Shown piece by piece: positions 22,296 through 28,724 of a stretch of DNA of 64,000 nt; the stretch's first letter is position 1, and each line of letters starts with the position of its first letter. The translations under genes and the position numbers were made by a program. The stretch spans positions 59,750,861 to 59,814,860 of the forward strand of contig NC_090024.1 in NCBI RefSeq assembly GCF_037176765.1. Reading direction: 5' to 3'. This DNA is from Anolis sagrei. Its lineage: Eukaryota; Chordata; Lepidosauria; Squamata; Anolidae. The notes under the pieces were generated by a model. That model had not been told where the DNA came from. It made no database searches and saw only the letters and a program-made list of their open reading frames with translations.

Positions 22296-23471
22296 GTTAT
22301 AAAATTAGCTGTCCCCTGCCATGTGTTGCTGTGGCCTAGTCTGTGTATATGTGTTTTGTGTGCATATATGTGTGTGTACATATTTGAGTATATGTATACT
22401 CAATGTATGGTTTCTTAAGTCTCTTCCGCTGTGTTTTACAATGTTTTTATAAGTGGTCACTCGTTGGCCTGACTGGTGTATAGTGTTCAAATTTGGTGTC
22501 AATTCGCTCAGTGGTTTTTTAGTTATGTTAATCCCACAAATGAACATTACATTTTTATTTATATAAATATTTCTAAAGGAAAGCAAGAGGAGTGACAAAT
22601 GCCATTCTTGAAAGTCCCTAATGTGAAAGGATCCTTCTGAGTAATCCGTCTTCATTCTTCCCCTATCCATTCATTATTTGTTTAGATTGGAAAGCTTTCA
22701 ACCTGTCACCTCCCTTCACTTGCCATCTGAAATGGTGCCACCCTTTCCACTGCCTCACTGGAAATGAGTGACAGCTCCTACACTTTTGATTCTTGTCGAA
22801 AGGAGGGAAACCCACCACATATTGTTAGTATTTTTTTCTGACAGATAATACTGGGTGACAAAGACATGGACAGACAGACTGAAGGATTGTTTTTGTCCTA
22901 GAACTGCGGTTTTGTTGAACTCTATGGCATCTCATTGATGTGGCATTGGGGGCTGTGTGGCGGTGATGGGGGTGTGATGGGATGGATGTGTTGTTTTGTG
23001 GTGTGTGTAGGAGAAGGCATGTAATTCTGTTGGACAATACAATAAGAAACAACGCTATTCTATGTTGTTTTTCACCTGATCAGCAACACCTGCTGAGATA
23101 TCTGCTTTGAACTGGAATATATGGCAGTGTGGAGTCAGAAAGCCCAGTTCAAAGTAGTTATTTTGGGATTTTCAGCCTTGATATTCTGGGTTATGTGGCT
23201 GCGTGGAAGGGCCCTGAGTTATCTGAGTCCACACTGCCCTGTATCCCAGATCAGAGCAGGCCATGTGGGGTTTTATTCAGCTGTGTGGAAGAGGCTTAAG
23301 TCAGAGGTATCGAGCGTTTGGCCTTTCGGGTGACTGAACTTCAATTCCCCCAGCCCTTCCCCTTTCCAAAGTCATGGTGGCGCTGAGGGACCAGGCTCCA
23401 CATACCTTGCTCTGAGGCCAAGCGGGGCCCGGGCTGACTTCGGCGGCGGGGACGACGCCAACGGGATCCAT
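7042..23471 (-). CDS. RIOK3: RIOK3, RIO kinase 3, complete 13-exon coding region
   Basis: RIOK3 is an atypical serine/threonine kinase associated with cytoplasmic pre-40S particles and 18S rRNA maturation; it is also reported in RIG-I/MDA5 signalling. Joining the exons 23471-23406, 18186-18065, 16278-16133, 15954-15847, 14853-14744, 14080-13937, 13732-13605, 13224-13036, 12336-12177, 10793-10713, 10614-10525, 8708-8601 and 7149-7042 gives 1560 nt: 519 codons plus stop, the length of the human protein. Key sites: P-loop STGKESVVF (261-269), ATP-binding Lys290 in CAIKVFK, catalytic [10 protein letters not shown] with Asp406 and Asn411, and metal-binding Asp423 in LIDVSQ. The N-terminal half holds the RIOK3-specific acidic region ([15 protein letters not shown]). 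All introns begin GT and end AG on the minus strand. Introns hold CR1, L2-like, SINE and MITE copies; intron 1 is 5.2 kb. A candidate poly(A) signal (AATAAA, minus) lies at 6298-6303. Confidence 0.97.
7396..7606 (+). mobile_element. tRNA-derived SINE (TTGCTCCTGA-tail family), plus strand
   Basis: A B-box GGTTCGAATCC is followed by GAGCTCCCTCTGTCAGCTC, GACATGAGAGAAGCC and AGAAGTGACTTGCAGTTTC, ending TTGCTCCTGATACAAAAAA. The 5' tRNA A-box is missing. Other copies lie at 49893-50155 and 62615-62888. Confidence 0.75.
7803..7885 (-). mobile_element. LINE 3' terminus fragment
   Basis: TTTATTTATTTATTTGTATT then TACCCTGCTCATATCAGCCC and GGAGGCGACTCAGAGC; an inverted L2-like end of the type seen whole at 60250-60920. 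Confidence 0.55.
8118..8180 (-). mobile_element. LINE 3' terminus fragment
   Basis: ACTTTATATCCTGCCCCATC then TCCCTATGGGGACTCAGG. A short remnant of the L2/CR1-like 3' end. Confidence 0.45.
8601..8708 (-). CDS. RIOK3: RIOK3 exon 12
   Basis: Residues 449-484: [20 protein letters not shown], then [10 protein letters not shown], matching the end of the RIO domain. Acceptor AAAAG, donor GTAAAG. Confidence 0.95.
9080..9900. mobile_element. Unclassified repeat split by an L2-like LINE end
   Basis: The left part begins TTTGGGTACCCGGCATTGCC and the right part resumes TGAGTTAGCCAAGGGGGTTC; both have phrases such as GGTGAACTACAACTCAC and GGTGAACTATACATCCCAG. The LINE terminus at 9325-9556 (AAGCCGCC-like end, ATAAATAAAG tail) separates them. 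The opening resembles Helitron-related squamate repeats, but the class is uncertain. Confidence 0.4.
9325..9556 (+). mobile_element. L2/CR1-like LINE 3' end
   Basis: TTGGCCTCATGTTAGCCGCC, CCGAGTCCCTTGGGGGAG and GGGTATAAATAAAGTTTTAT; the same terminus as 655-1100. Confidence 0.65.
10525..10614 (-). CDS. RIOK3: RIOK3 exon 11
   Basis: Residues 419-448: [20 protein letters not shown] then [10 protein letters not shown]. It contains the metal-binding Asp423. Acceptor CTTCTAG, donor GTAAGA. Confidence 0.97.
10713..10793 (-). CDS. RIOK3: RIOK3 exon 10, catalytic loop
   Basis: Residues 392-418: [20 protein letters not shown] then MLWHGGQ. It holds the catalytic Asp406 and Asn411. Acceptor CTTTTAG, donor GTAAGC. 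Confidence 0.97.
11550..12115 (-). mobile_element. L2-like LINE 3' end in RIOK3 intron 9
   Basis: On the plus strand: TTTATTTATTTATTTACTAG tail, ACCTCGCCCTTCTCACCCCG, CAGAGCAGCTTATAAAC, then coding remnants such as GCAGCCCCATGTAGAGTGCA and TTGCAGTAGTCTATTCAAGA, the reverse of the [12 protein letters not shown] region of 38063-38890. Frames are broken. Confidence 0.7.
12177..12336 (-). CDS. RIOK3: RIOK3 exon 9
   Basis: Residues 338(split)-391: [40 protein letters not shown] and [10 protein letters not shown], the hinge and following region of the RIO domain. Donor GTAAGC. Confidence 0.96.
13036..13224 (-). CDS. RIOK3: RIOK3 exon 8, ATP-binding lysine
   Basis: Residues 275-338: [40 protein letters not shown] and [19 protein letters not shown]. 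It carries Lys290. Here [10 protein letters not shown] replaces a longer acidic insert present in human (SMEDEKEDSKVIP). Donor GTGTGT. Confidence 0.95.
13605..13732 (-). CDS. RIOK3: RIOK3 exon 7, P-loop
   Basis: Residues 233-275: [42 protein letters not shown]. It contains the nucleotide-binding STGKES motif. Donor GTACTT. Confidence 0.96.
13937..14080 (-). CDS. RIOK3: RIOK3 exon 6
   Basis: Residues 185-232: [48 protein letters not shown]. Nearly identical to mammalian RIOK3. Donor GTAAGT. Confidence 0.97.
14205..14400. mobile_element. Fold-back MITE, GGTGCATNTACACTG family
   Basis: GGATGCATCTACACTGGAGA and ACTATTTTAACTGCCATGGT on the left are matched by CACCGAGCCACGGCAGTTAA on the right, with a central ATGGGAGCTGTAGTTTGATG. 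In RIOK3 intron 5. Confidence 0.65.
14744..14853 (-). CDS. RIOK3: RIOK3 exon 5
   Basis: Residues 148-184: [37 protein letters not shown]. Donor GTAAGT. Confidence 0.96.
15635..15735 (-). mobile_element. LINE 3' terminus fragment
   Basis: CATCTTTATTTCTATACCAC then CCTATCTCCCAAAAGTGTCA, a degraded L2-like 3' end. Confidence 0.45.
15847..15954 (-). CDS. RIOK3: RIOK3 exon 4, acidic segment
   Basis: Residues 112-147 plus one base: [20 protein letters not shown] then [15 protein letters not shown]. Acceptor TTTAAG, donor GTATCT. Confidence 0.95.
16133..16278 (-). CDS. RIOK3: RIOK3 exon 3
   Basis: Residues 63-111 plus one base: [48 protein letters not shown]. The donor reads GTCACT, a weak match to the U1 consensus, but it is the only position that keeps the frame into exon 4. 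Confidence 0.95.
16590..16912 (+). mobile_element. Possible L1-type LINE 3' end
   Basis: A truncated frame and UTR (TGGAAAGAAGGCAAAAGCTG ... TGGGGATGGAGGGAATGTAT) end in an AT-rich tail with AATAATAAATTTTATTTTTT near 16888-16908. Similarity to L1 is only impressionistic. Confidence 0.35.
16936..17215 (-). mobile_element. CR1 LINE fragment, minus strand
   Basis: On the minus strand it encodes the CR1 C-terminal phrases with [20 protein letters not shown] and KRRLRG; on the plus strand AACATGCCCAGCTCTTTAAG and CACCCTCCTCTGGACACTTT are visible. It matches 56642-57200. Confidence 0.8.
17868..17993. mobile_element. hAT-like fold-back MITE
   Basis: CAGTGTTTCTCAAACTGTGC at the left mirrors CACAGTTTGAGAAACAATG at the right. 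The inner arms TTTGGGCTTCAACTCCCAGA and GGGAGCTGAAGTCCAAAACA also pair. In RIOK3 intron 2/1 boundary region. Confidence 0.7.
18065..18186 (-). CDS. RIOK3: RIOK3 exon 2
   Basis: Residues 23-62 plus two bases: [40 protein letters not shown]. Donor GTAAGT. Confidence 0.95.
18341..18384 (+). mobile_element. SINE head fragment
   Basis: GGTGGCGCAGTGGGTTAAAC followed by CGCTGCGCTGCTGAACTTGC. This is the tRNA-like A-box region of the squamate SINE, cut off before the B-box. Confidence 0.55.
18400..20600. other. RIOK3 intron 1, no recognised feature
   Basis: Apparently unique, moderately AT-rich sequence. No open frame of interest, no fold-back and no tail-like run was seen, apart from a poly-C stretch near 20564-20577. 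Confidence 0.4.
20621..20715. mobile_element. hAT-like fold-back MITE, partial
   Basis: GCAGGCATGGGCAAATTTCA, GCCCTCCAAGTGTTTTGTAC and CCACAATTCCTAACAGCC: the left arm of the 5941-6060 family, with the right arm missing. Confidence 0.55.
21548..21602. repeat. (TA)n(GA)n compound microsatellite
   Basis: An uninterrupted TATATA run passes directly into GAGAGA. Confidence 0.95.
21779..21861. mobile_element. hAT-like fold-back MITE with near-perfect 8-bp duplication
   Basis: It starts CAGGCATGAGGAAACTTGGG and ends AAGTTTGCCCATGTCTG. CTTTAAAT (21771-21778) and CTCTAAAT (21862-21869) flank it, differing at one base. Confidence 0.7.
21897..22106. mobile_element. Fold-back MITE, GGTGCATNTACACTG family
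   Basis: AGATACATCTCCACTGCAGA on the left; GTGGCATCAAACTGCATTAA and TTCTACAGCACCCTTAG on the right. In RIOK3 intron 1. Confidence 0.65.
22254..22290. repeat. (TA)n microsatellite
   Basis: Uninterrupted TATATA run. Confidence 0.95.
22305..22575 (-). mobile_element. Non-autonomous Helitron-like element, minus strand
   Basis: On the minus strand it ends GCCACAGCAACACATGGCAG then GGGACAGCTAA, and it contains (on plus) CACTCGTTGGCCTGACTGGT and GTTATGTTAATCCCACAAAT. It is the same family as 32593-32870 in inverted orientation. Confidence 0.5.
23095..23300. mobile_element. Fold-back MITE, CCCTTCCACACAGCC family
   Basis: Arms include TTTGAACTGGAATATATGGC and AGTGTGGAGTCAGAAAGCCC, with GGGTTATGTGGCTGCGTGGA at the centre and GGGGTTTTATTCAGCTGTGT at the right end, just downstream of RIOK3 exon 1 in intron 1. 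Confidence 0.6.
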
Positions 23472-23730
23472 GGCTGACGGAGAAGCAGAGGCGAGAGAGC
23501 GAAGGGAAAGCGAGGCCAGCTGGCAACAACAACAAGGAAGACCACAAGGAGACCGGCAAGGAATGGCAGAAGAATAAAAACCTCTTCCGGCTTCTTCTAG
23601 GCCTGTCTTTCACTCTTCCCGCCCCCTGATTCCCAATACCAGGCGCCCATTGGTCCGTAGCAATTGCGTTGGGCTGTGCGTCACTTCCTTTGGAATCCCC
23701 CTTTCCCTTGACAGCCTCGCGCTTCCGCTC
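23400..23730 (-). promoter_or_regulatory. RIOK3 CpG promoter with inverted CCAAT
   Basis: CG-rich sequence (TCGGCGGCGGGGACGACGCC and the CTTCCGG motifs near 23585) surrounds exon 1. ATTGG at 23649-23653 reads CCAAT toward RIOK3, about 180 bp before the ATG. CTTCCGGCTTCTTC near 23584 could hold an ETS-type site. Confidence 0.55.
23406..23471 (-). CDS. RIOK3: RIOK3 exon 1 with start codon
   Basis: It encodes 22 residues, [22 protein letters not shown], comparable to human MDLVGV...WGPSK. The start was chosen because GCCATGG gives a good initiation context and the donor GTATGT follows codon 22 in the right phase for exon 2. Confidence 0.92.
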
Positions 23731-23862
23731 CCCCCCCCCTTTTTTAAAGCCATACCACCTGCCATTCTATTACACCACCTTGGCTCTTTTACTGACTCTA
23801 CACTTCCCATCTTTTGACCCTTAATGTATGCCCTATATAGAATAAAATCATAATATTCAGAG

Positions 23863-24290
23863 GACCCTTCCACACAGCCCCATATCCCAGAATATCAAGG
23901 CAGAAAATCCCACATTACCTACTTTGAACTGGAGTATATGGCAGCGTGGCCTCAGATAACCCAGTTCAAAGTAGATATTGGGCCCTTCCACACAGCCCTA
24001 TATCCCAGAATATCAAGGCAGAAAATCCAACAAAATCTGCTTTGAACTGGGTTATCTGAGTCCACACTCAGATAATGTGGGATTTTCTGCCTTGATATTC
24101 TGGGATATAGGGCTGTGTGGAAGTGCCCTGTAGGCCCTTCCACACTGCCATCTAACCCAGAATATCAAGGCAGAAAATGCCACAATATCTGCTTTAAACT
24201 GGGTTATCTGAATCCACACTGCCATATATCCCAGTTCAAAGCAGAAAAAGTGGGTTTTTATTCAGCTGTGTGGAAGAGGCCTGAGACAAC
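23863..24290. mobile_element. Cluster of CCCTTCCACACAGCC fold-back MITEs
   Basis: At least two to three copies lie in series: ACCCTTCCACACAGCCCCAT (23866), GGCCCTTCCACACAGCCCTA (23981) with its inverted end TAGGGCTGTGTGGAAGTGCC near 24109-24128, and GGCCCTTCCACACTGCCATC (24134). One copy abuts or invades the next. Confidence 0.75.
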
Positions 24291-24477
24291 TGCTTCCAGC
24301 TAATGTTTATAGCCCTGCCTGTCTAAGCTTCCTGATTTGGCATTTCCCATGCAGACCCTTCAATTGATTTCTTTTGCATAACTAAGAAAGGCTACGAGTT
24401 ATTTATTGTTGGGTCCTTCCTTCCGTACAACTTCCATTCGGTGGTGTTTTTTTTTTATTGTGCTATAATAATAATAA

Positions 24478-25070
24478 TGGGTTGTTGTAGGTTTTTCCGG
24501 GCTATATGGCCATGTTCTAGAGGCATTTTCTCCTGACGTTTCACCTGCATCTATGGCAAGCATCCTCAGAGATAGTGAGGTCTGTTGGAAGTAGGAAAAT
24601 GGGTTTATATATCTCTGGAAGGACAAAGGACTTTTGTCTGCTGGAGCTAGGTGTGAATGTTTCAACTGACCACCTTGATTAGTATTTAATGGCTTGGAAG
24701 TGTCTGGGGGGAATCTTTTGTTGAGAGTGATTTGATGTGCCTGATTGTTTACTCTCTGTTGTTTTGCTGTTGTAATTTTTGAGTTTTTTAATACTGGTAG
24801 CCAGATTTTGTTCATTTTCATAGTTTGCTATGGCTGACTTCTCTGGTTGAAGTAGTCTGCAGTGCCTTTGCAAGTGCCTTGCAGTCCTTTGTCCCACCCT
24901 GGTCATTCCACAGATATATAAACCCATTTTCCCACTTCCAACAGACTCTGAGGATGCTTGCCATAGATGCAGGCGAAACGTCAGGAGAAAATGCCTCTAG
25001 AACATGGCCATATAGCCCGGAAAACCCTACAACAACCCAGTGATTCCGGCCATGAAAGCCTTTGACAATG
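24478..25070 (-). mobile_element. Penelope-like element fragment with inverted terminal repeats
   Basis: The body reads on the minus strand as the end of a Penelope-type GIY-YIG ORF (MKMNKIWLPVLKNSKITTAK). The flanks are inverted arms: CGGGCTATATGGCCATGTTC at the left and GAACATGGCCATATAGCCCG at the right. Assignment to Penelope rests on the recalled pattern of this C-terminus (IHKxxxNFNRxxxxxxLxxxWxPV), better seen at 26168-26394. Confidence 0.6.

Positions 25071-25071
<1 letters not shown>

Positions 25072-25105
<34 letters not shown>
25072..25105. repeat. (TAA)n microsatellite
   Basis: AATAATAATA run adjoining the tail of the LINE end on its right. Confidence 0.9.
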
Positions 25106-25109
<4 letters not shown>

Positions 25110-25245
25110 TATTTATACCCCGCTACCATCTCCCAAGGGACTCGGTGCGGCTTACATGAGGCCGAGCCCACAATACATCAATAATAAAAGCAATAACAAC
25201 AAATAATACAAAACAATAAAATAATACAAAATAATAAAATGTGAG
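25090..25245 (-). mobile_element. L2/CR1-like LINE 3' end, minus strand
   Basis: ACTTTATTTATACCCCGCTA, CCATCTCCCAAGGGACTCGG and CTTACATGAGGCCGAGCCCA: the reverse of 1020-1100. Confidence 0.75.
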
Positions 25246-25444
25246 TCTTTTTCCTGTATGTTTGTCTTGACAAACTCTTCTATCGATCTCTTCTACATGA
25301 AAAGACTGAGACTATTTATTTAATCAAACGCATTCTTCATACTCTTGCTATTTATTAATCAAATTAAATCAGCTCCTTGTCCCTTGTCGCCTTCTTCCTG
25401 AGTCTGCACTGCCATATAATCCAGTTCAGATCAGACACTATGGC

Positions 25445-25812
25445 TTAAAGAGCTGGGCATGTTTAGCCTGAAGAAGAGAAGGCTGAGAGGAGACATGATG
25501 ACCATGTATAAATATGTGAGAGGAAGTCATAGAGAGGAGGGAACAAGCTTGTTTTCTGCTGCCCTGGAGATTAGAACGCGGAACAATGGCTTCAAACTAC
25601 AGGAAAGGAGATTCCACCTGAACATTAGGAAGAACTTCCTGACTGTGAGAGCTGTTCAGTCGTGGAAGCTTCTGTGTGTTGGAGGCTCCTGCTTTAGAGG
25701 CTTTTAAGCAGAGGCTGGATGGCCATCTGTTGGAGGTGCTTTGAATGTGATTTTCCTGCTTCTTGGCAGAAGGTTGGACTGGTTGGCCAACGAGATCTCC
25801 AACTATATGACT
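25445..25812 (+). mobile_element. CR1 LINE 3' end
   Basis: The frame near 25459-25707 encodes [32 protein letters not shown] and [20 protein letters not shown], the conserved CR1 C-terminus. The UTR GGCCAACGAGATCTCCAACT ends with ATGACTCTATGG, the CR1-type octamer repeat end. Part of a CR1 reading frame stays open. Confidence 0.88.
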
Positions 25813-26395
25813 CTATGGTTGCTAAGTTTTCCGGGCTGTATGGCCATGTTCCAAAAGCATTCTCTCCTGACGTTTCACCCACATCTACAGCAGGCATCCT
25901 CAGAAGAAACAAGGCAAGTGGGGTTTATCTATCTGTGGAATGTCCAGGGTGGAAGAAAGAAAGAACTCTTGTCTGTTTGAGGTAAGTGTGAATCTTGCAA
26001 TTGATCACCTTTATTAGAACTGAATAGCCTTGCACCTTCAAATCCTGGCTGGTTGCTGCCTGGGGGAATCCTTTGTTGGGAGGTGTTAGCTGGCCCTGAT
26101 TGTTTCTTGTCTGGCATTCCCGTTTTTTTTTTGTTTTTTTTTTTTTAGTGTTTCTCTTTATTTACTGTTCTAATTTTAGAGGGGTTTTTAAAAAAAATAC
26201 TGGTAGCCAGATTTTGCTCATTTTCATGGCTTCCTCCTTTCTGTTGAAATTGTCCACATGCTTGTGGATTTGAATGGCTTTTCGGTGTAGTCTGACATGG
26301 TAGTTATTAAGAAGGTGATAGTATGGTTGCTGGGTCCGGAAGTTCCGAGTGTTACGCACATTCCACAATGGCGGTTGTGAATAAGGGAAGGGACC
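25813..26395 (-). mobile_element. Penelope-like element, 3' coding end and terminal repeat
   Basis: The minus frame at 26394-26165 encodes VRNTRNFRTQQPYYHLLNNY, HVRLHRKAIQIHKHVDNFNR and KEEAMKMSKIWLPVF, the C-terminus of a Penelope GIY-YIG protein (motif AIxIHKxxxNFNR). The UTR and terminal-repeat arm (CGGGCTGTATGGCCATGTTC) lie toward 25830. The coding part runs straight into the telomere-like array at its upstream side. Confidence 0.68.
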
Positions 26396-26423
26396 ATGTG
26401 GTCCAGAGAGAAAAGAGGGGAGG

Positions 26424-27333
26424 GCTAGGATAAGATTTATGGTTAGGGTTTGGGGTAGGGTAAGGGTTAAGGCTAGGGTTACCCTTAGGGTTAGCGGTTA
26501 AGTTTAGGGTTTGGGTTAGGGGTAGGGTTACAATTAGGGTTAGCGGTTAGGTTTATGGTTAGGGTTTGGGGTAGGGTAAGGGTTAGGATTACAATTAGGG
26601 TTAGCGGTTATGGTAAGGTTTATGGTTAGGGTTTGGGGTAGGGTAAGGGTTAGGGTTACAATTAGGGTTAGTGGTTAGGATAAGGTTTATGGTGAGGGTT
26701 AGGGTAAGGGTTACAATTAGGGTTAGCGGTTAGGGTAAGGTTTATGGTTAGGGTTTGGGGTAGGGTAAGGGTTACAATTAGGGTTAGCGGTTAGGTTTAT
26801 GGTTAGGGTTTGGGGTAGGGTAAGGGTTAGGGTTACAATTAGGGTTAGCGGTTAGGGTAAGGTTTATGGTGAGGGTTTGGGGTAGGGTAAGGGTTAGGGT
26901 TACAATTAGGGTTAGCGGTTAGGGTAAGGTTTATGGTGAGGGTTAGGGTTACGATTAGGGTTATGATTAGGGTTAGCGGTTAGGGTAAGGTTTATGGTTA
27001 AGGTTTGGGGTAGGGTAAGGGTTACAATTAATGTTAGCGGTTAGTGTATGATTAGGGTTAGGGTTATGATTAGGGTTAGTGGTTAGGGTTAGTGTAAGTT
27101 TTATGGTTAGGGTTTGGAGTAAGGAAAGGGTTAGGGCTAGGGTTACGATTAGGGTTAGCGGTTAGGGTAAGGTTTATGGTTAGGTTTAGCGGTAGGGTAA
27201 GGGTTAGGGCTAGGGTTATGGTTAGGGTTATAGTAAGTTTTATGGTTAGGGTTTGGGGTAGGGTAAGGGCTAGGGTTACGATTAGGGTTAGCGGTTACGG
27301 TTAGGGTAAGGTTTAGGGTTTGGGTTAGGGGTA
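26424..27333 (+). repeat. Degenerate telomere-like tandem array (~13 units of 50-80 bp)
   Basis: A higher-order unit is built of TTAGGG variants: TTAGGGTTAGCGGTTAGGGT, AAGGTTTATGGTTAGGG, TTTGGGGTAGGGTAAGGG and TTAGGGTTACAA. The marker GTTAGCGGTTA (or GTTAGTGGTTA) recurs near 26493, 26543, 26602, 26670, 26723, 26784, 26845, 26912, 26973, 27035, 27078, 27157 and 27290. All units have the G-rich strand on plus. It is not a simple (TTAGGG)n tract. Confidence 0.9.
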
Positions 27334-27475
27334 ATAGTATGATAGCTGGTTTCGGAAGCTCCGAGCATTATGGAGGTGCTGCATCGCTCCTTCGGGAGTG
27401 CTGTTTGTCCAAGAGATGCTTAGCTAATGTAAGCCAGGCCGGAGACAGATAATACATTAAGAGTACTTTAATGGT
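27334..27475 (-). other. Second copy of the array-flanking end motif plus unique DNA
   Basis: ATAGTATGATAGCTGGTTTC, GGAAGCTCCGAGCATTATGG resembles 26313-26360 and the reverse complement of 27630-27680. About 110 bp with no match elsewhere in the window follow (GCTTAGCTAATGTAAGCCAG region). Confidence 0.5.
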
Positions 27476-27546
27476 GAAACCCTAACCCTGAACCGTACCG
27501 TAAGCCTAAGCCTAATCCTTTACCCAAACCCAAACCCTTACCCTAA
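27476..27546 (-). repeat. Inverted telomere-like segment
   Basis: CCCTAACCCTGAACCGTACC, GTAAGCCTAAGCCTAATCC and ACCCAAACCCTTACCCTAAG are C-rich on plus, so the G-rich strand is on minus: opposite to the main array. Confidence 0.85.
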
Positions 27547-27682
27547 GTGTCCCCTCCTTTCTATCCATCCTTCTCTCCCGCACTCTCACTCCGCCCCCTC
27601 TCTTCCCTTATTCACAGCCGCCTTTGTGGCATCTCCATAAAATTCGGAGCTTCAGGACCCAGCTATCATACTATCACCATAC
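27547..27682 (+). mobile_element. Inverted Penelope-like end fragment
   Basis: CTTCCCTTATTCACAGCCGC, CTTTGTGGCATC and CAGGACCCAGCTATCATACT match, in opposite orientation, the 26307-26394 coding segment (CTTCCCTTATTCACAACCGC on minus). Identity over about 85 bp looks near 80% by eye. Confidence 0.55.
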
Positions 27683-27965
27683 TTTGTTGGGAGGTGTTAG
27701 CTGGCCCTGATTGTTTATTGTCTGGAGTTCCCTGTTTCTTTGTTTTTTCCAGTGTTCCTCTTTATTATAGAGGGTTTTAAAAAAAATACTGGTAGCCAGA
27801 TTTTGTACATTTTCATGGTTTCCTCCTTTCTGTTGAAACTGACCACACGCTTGTGGATTTCAGTGGCTTCTCTGTGCAGCCTGACAAGGTGGTTGTTCAG
27901 AGTGGTCCAGATAATATGGATTTCATAGGGGCCTCTGCTACAACTCCCTGGATCCCATAGCATGG
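27683..27965 (-). mobile_element. Penelope-like element, 3' coding end
   Basis: The minus frame encodes LVRLHREATEIHKRVVSFNR, KEETMKMYKIWLPVFF, homologous to 26162-26310. The UTR phrase GGGAGGTGTTAGCTGGCCCT also occurs at 26078-26097. Because both copies cover the same region this is a second insertion, not the other half of a split element. Confidence 0.65.
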
Positions 27966-28011
27966 CTTTTAAAGCTGTGCCAAAGGGCAACGTTGTTTCT
28001 CCAGCCTAGGC

Positions 28012-28389
28012 ATGCCCTGCGCCGGGTGCTTGCGTCGCCTCCCACCCTGGCTCCTCCTTCTCCCTGCATCACAAAGGAGGAGGAGGAGCAGCAGCAGGAA
28101 GAGCAAGAGACCTTTCCCTTGGCAGGAGGCGAAGGGCAGGATGAGCGCCGCCGTCCCGACCCTGGAGAAGGCCGAGGAGGAAGCAGAGGAGAAGGGAGAC
28201 CCCGGGGAAGCTTCCAGGGAGGCCGCTCCCTCGGGAGAAGGCGCCCCTTCCCCTCCAGAGCCCGCCATGGCGCCGCCTCCTCCTCCCCAGGCCGCCCAAG
28301 CCGAGCCCCTGGCCCAGAGCTGCCAGGCTTGGCTCCTGGACGTGCTGGACGACGTCCGCTATCTCATCTCTTGTACCAACTGGTACTGA
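28012..28389 (+). CDS. Unrecognised GC-rich ORF, possibly a gene exon
   Basis: A CpG-dense block holds a frame of up to 125 codons. An internal ATG at 28141 in good context gives MSAAVPTLEKAEEEAEEKGD, then a Pro/Ala-rich stretch, then QSCQAWLLDVLDDVRYLISC TNWY and stop. Low-complexity N-terminus (acidic, then APPPPPQ), with an ordered-looking last 25 residues. No family was recognised. A GTACTG following CAACTG at the end could serve as a weak donor, so this might be a first exon; it could equally be a chance frame in GC-rich DNA or a retrocopy. It lies between two divergent genes on TMEM241's strand. Confidence 0.35.
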   Translation: MPCAGCLRRLPPWLLLLPASQRRRRSSSRKSKRPFPWQEAKGRMSAAVPTLEKAEEEAEEKGDPGEASREAAPSGEGAPSPPEPAMAPPPPPQAAQAEPLAQSCQAWLLDVLDDVRYLISCTNWY

Positions 28390-28417
28390 GCACCTGACTG
28401 GGACGCTGGAAGGAGGG

Positions 28418-28565
28418 GCTCTGTGCCGTTGGAGGACTGAAAGGAAGCCCACCTGCCATTGAAAGGACTGCTAGGAAGCCCACCTGCCTTTGAAGGACTG
28501 GAAGGAAGAACTGGGGCCCAGGGCAGGCTCTCCTCTGCCATTAAAGGACTGAAAGGAAGCCCAGC
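28418..28565 (+). repeat. Imperfect ~35-45-bp tandem repeat
   Basis: The words AAGGACTG, GGAAGCCCACCTGCC and ACTGAAAGGAAGCCCA recur in series (near 28435, 28460, 28488, 28545). It begins just after the stop of the GC-rich ORF. Confidence 0.75.
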
Positions 28566-28575
28566 GTCTCTTGTC

Positions 28576-28653
28576 ATGGCTATTGGCTGTTAGGAATGGT
28601 GGGAGTTGCAGTCCAAAACACCTGGAGGGTCCAGGTTGGCCCATGCCTGTGTT
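28576..28653. mobile_element. hAT-like MITE, right half
   Basis: GGCTGTTAGGAATGGTGGGA, GTTGCAGTCCAAAACACCTG and TTGGCCCATGCCTG: a single arm of the 5941-6060 family. Confidence 0.6.
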
Positions 28654-28724
28654 AGCTGCTTCTCAATTTGCTGTTGGGCTTTTATGCAGTTCAAATAGTA
28701 TTTTCCCTCGCTTTCCAGGTAAAC

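Noticed and set aside
24399-24821. 140-codon minus ORF as a new protein
   Set aside because: It runs through Penelope-like terminal-repeat and UTR sequence; only a short stretch is old coding sequence.
26424-27546. A real chromosome end
   Set aside because: The repeats are degenerate, partly inverted and lie between two ordinary genes in conserved order, so this is interstitial.
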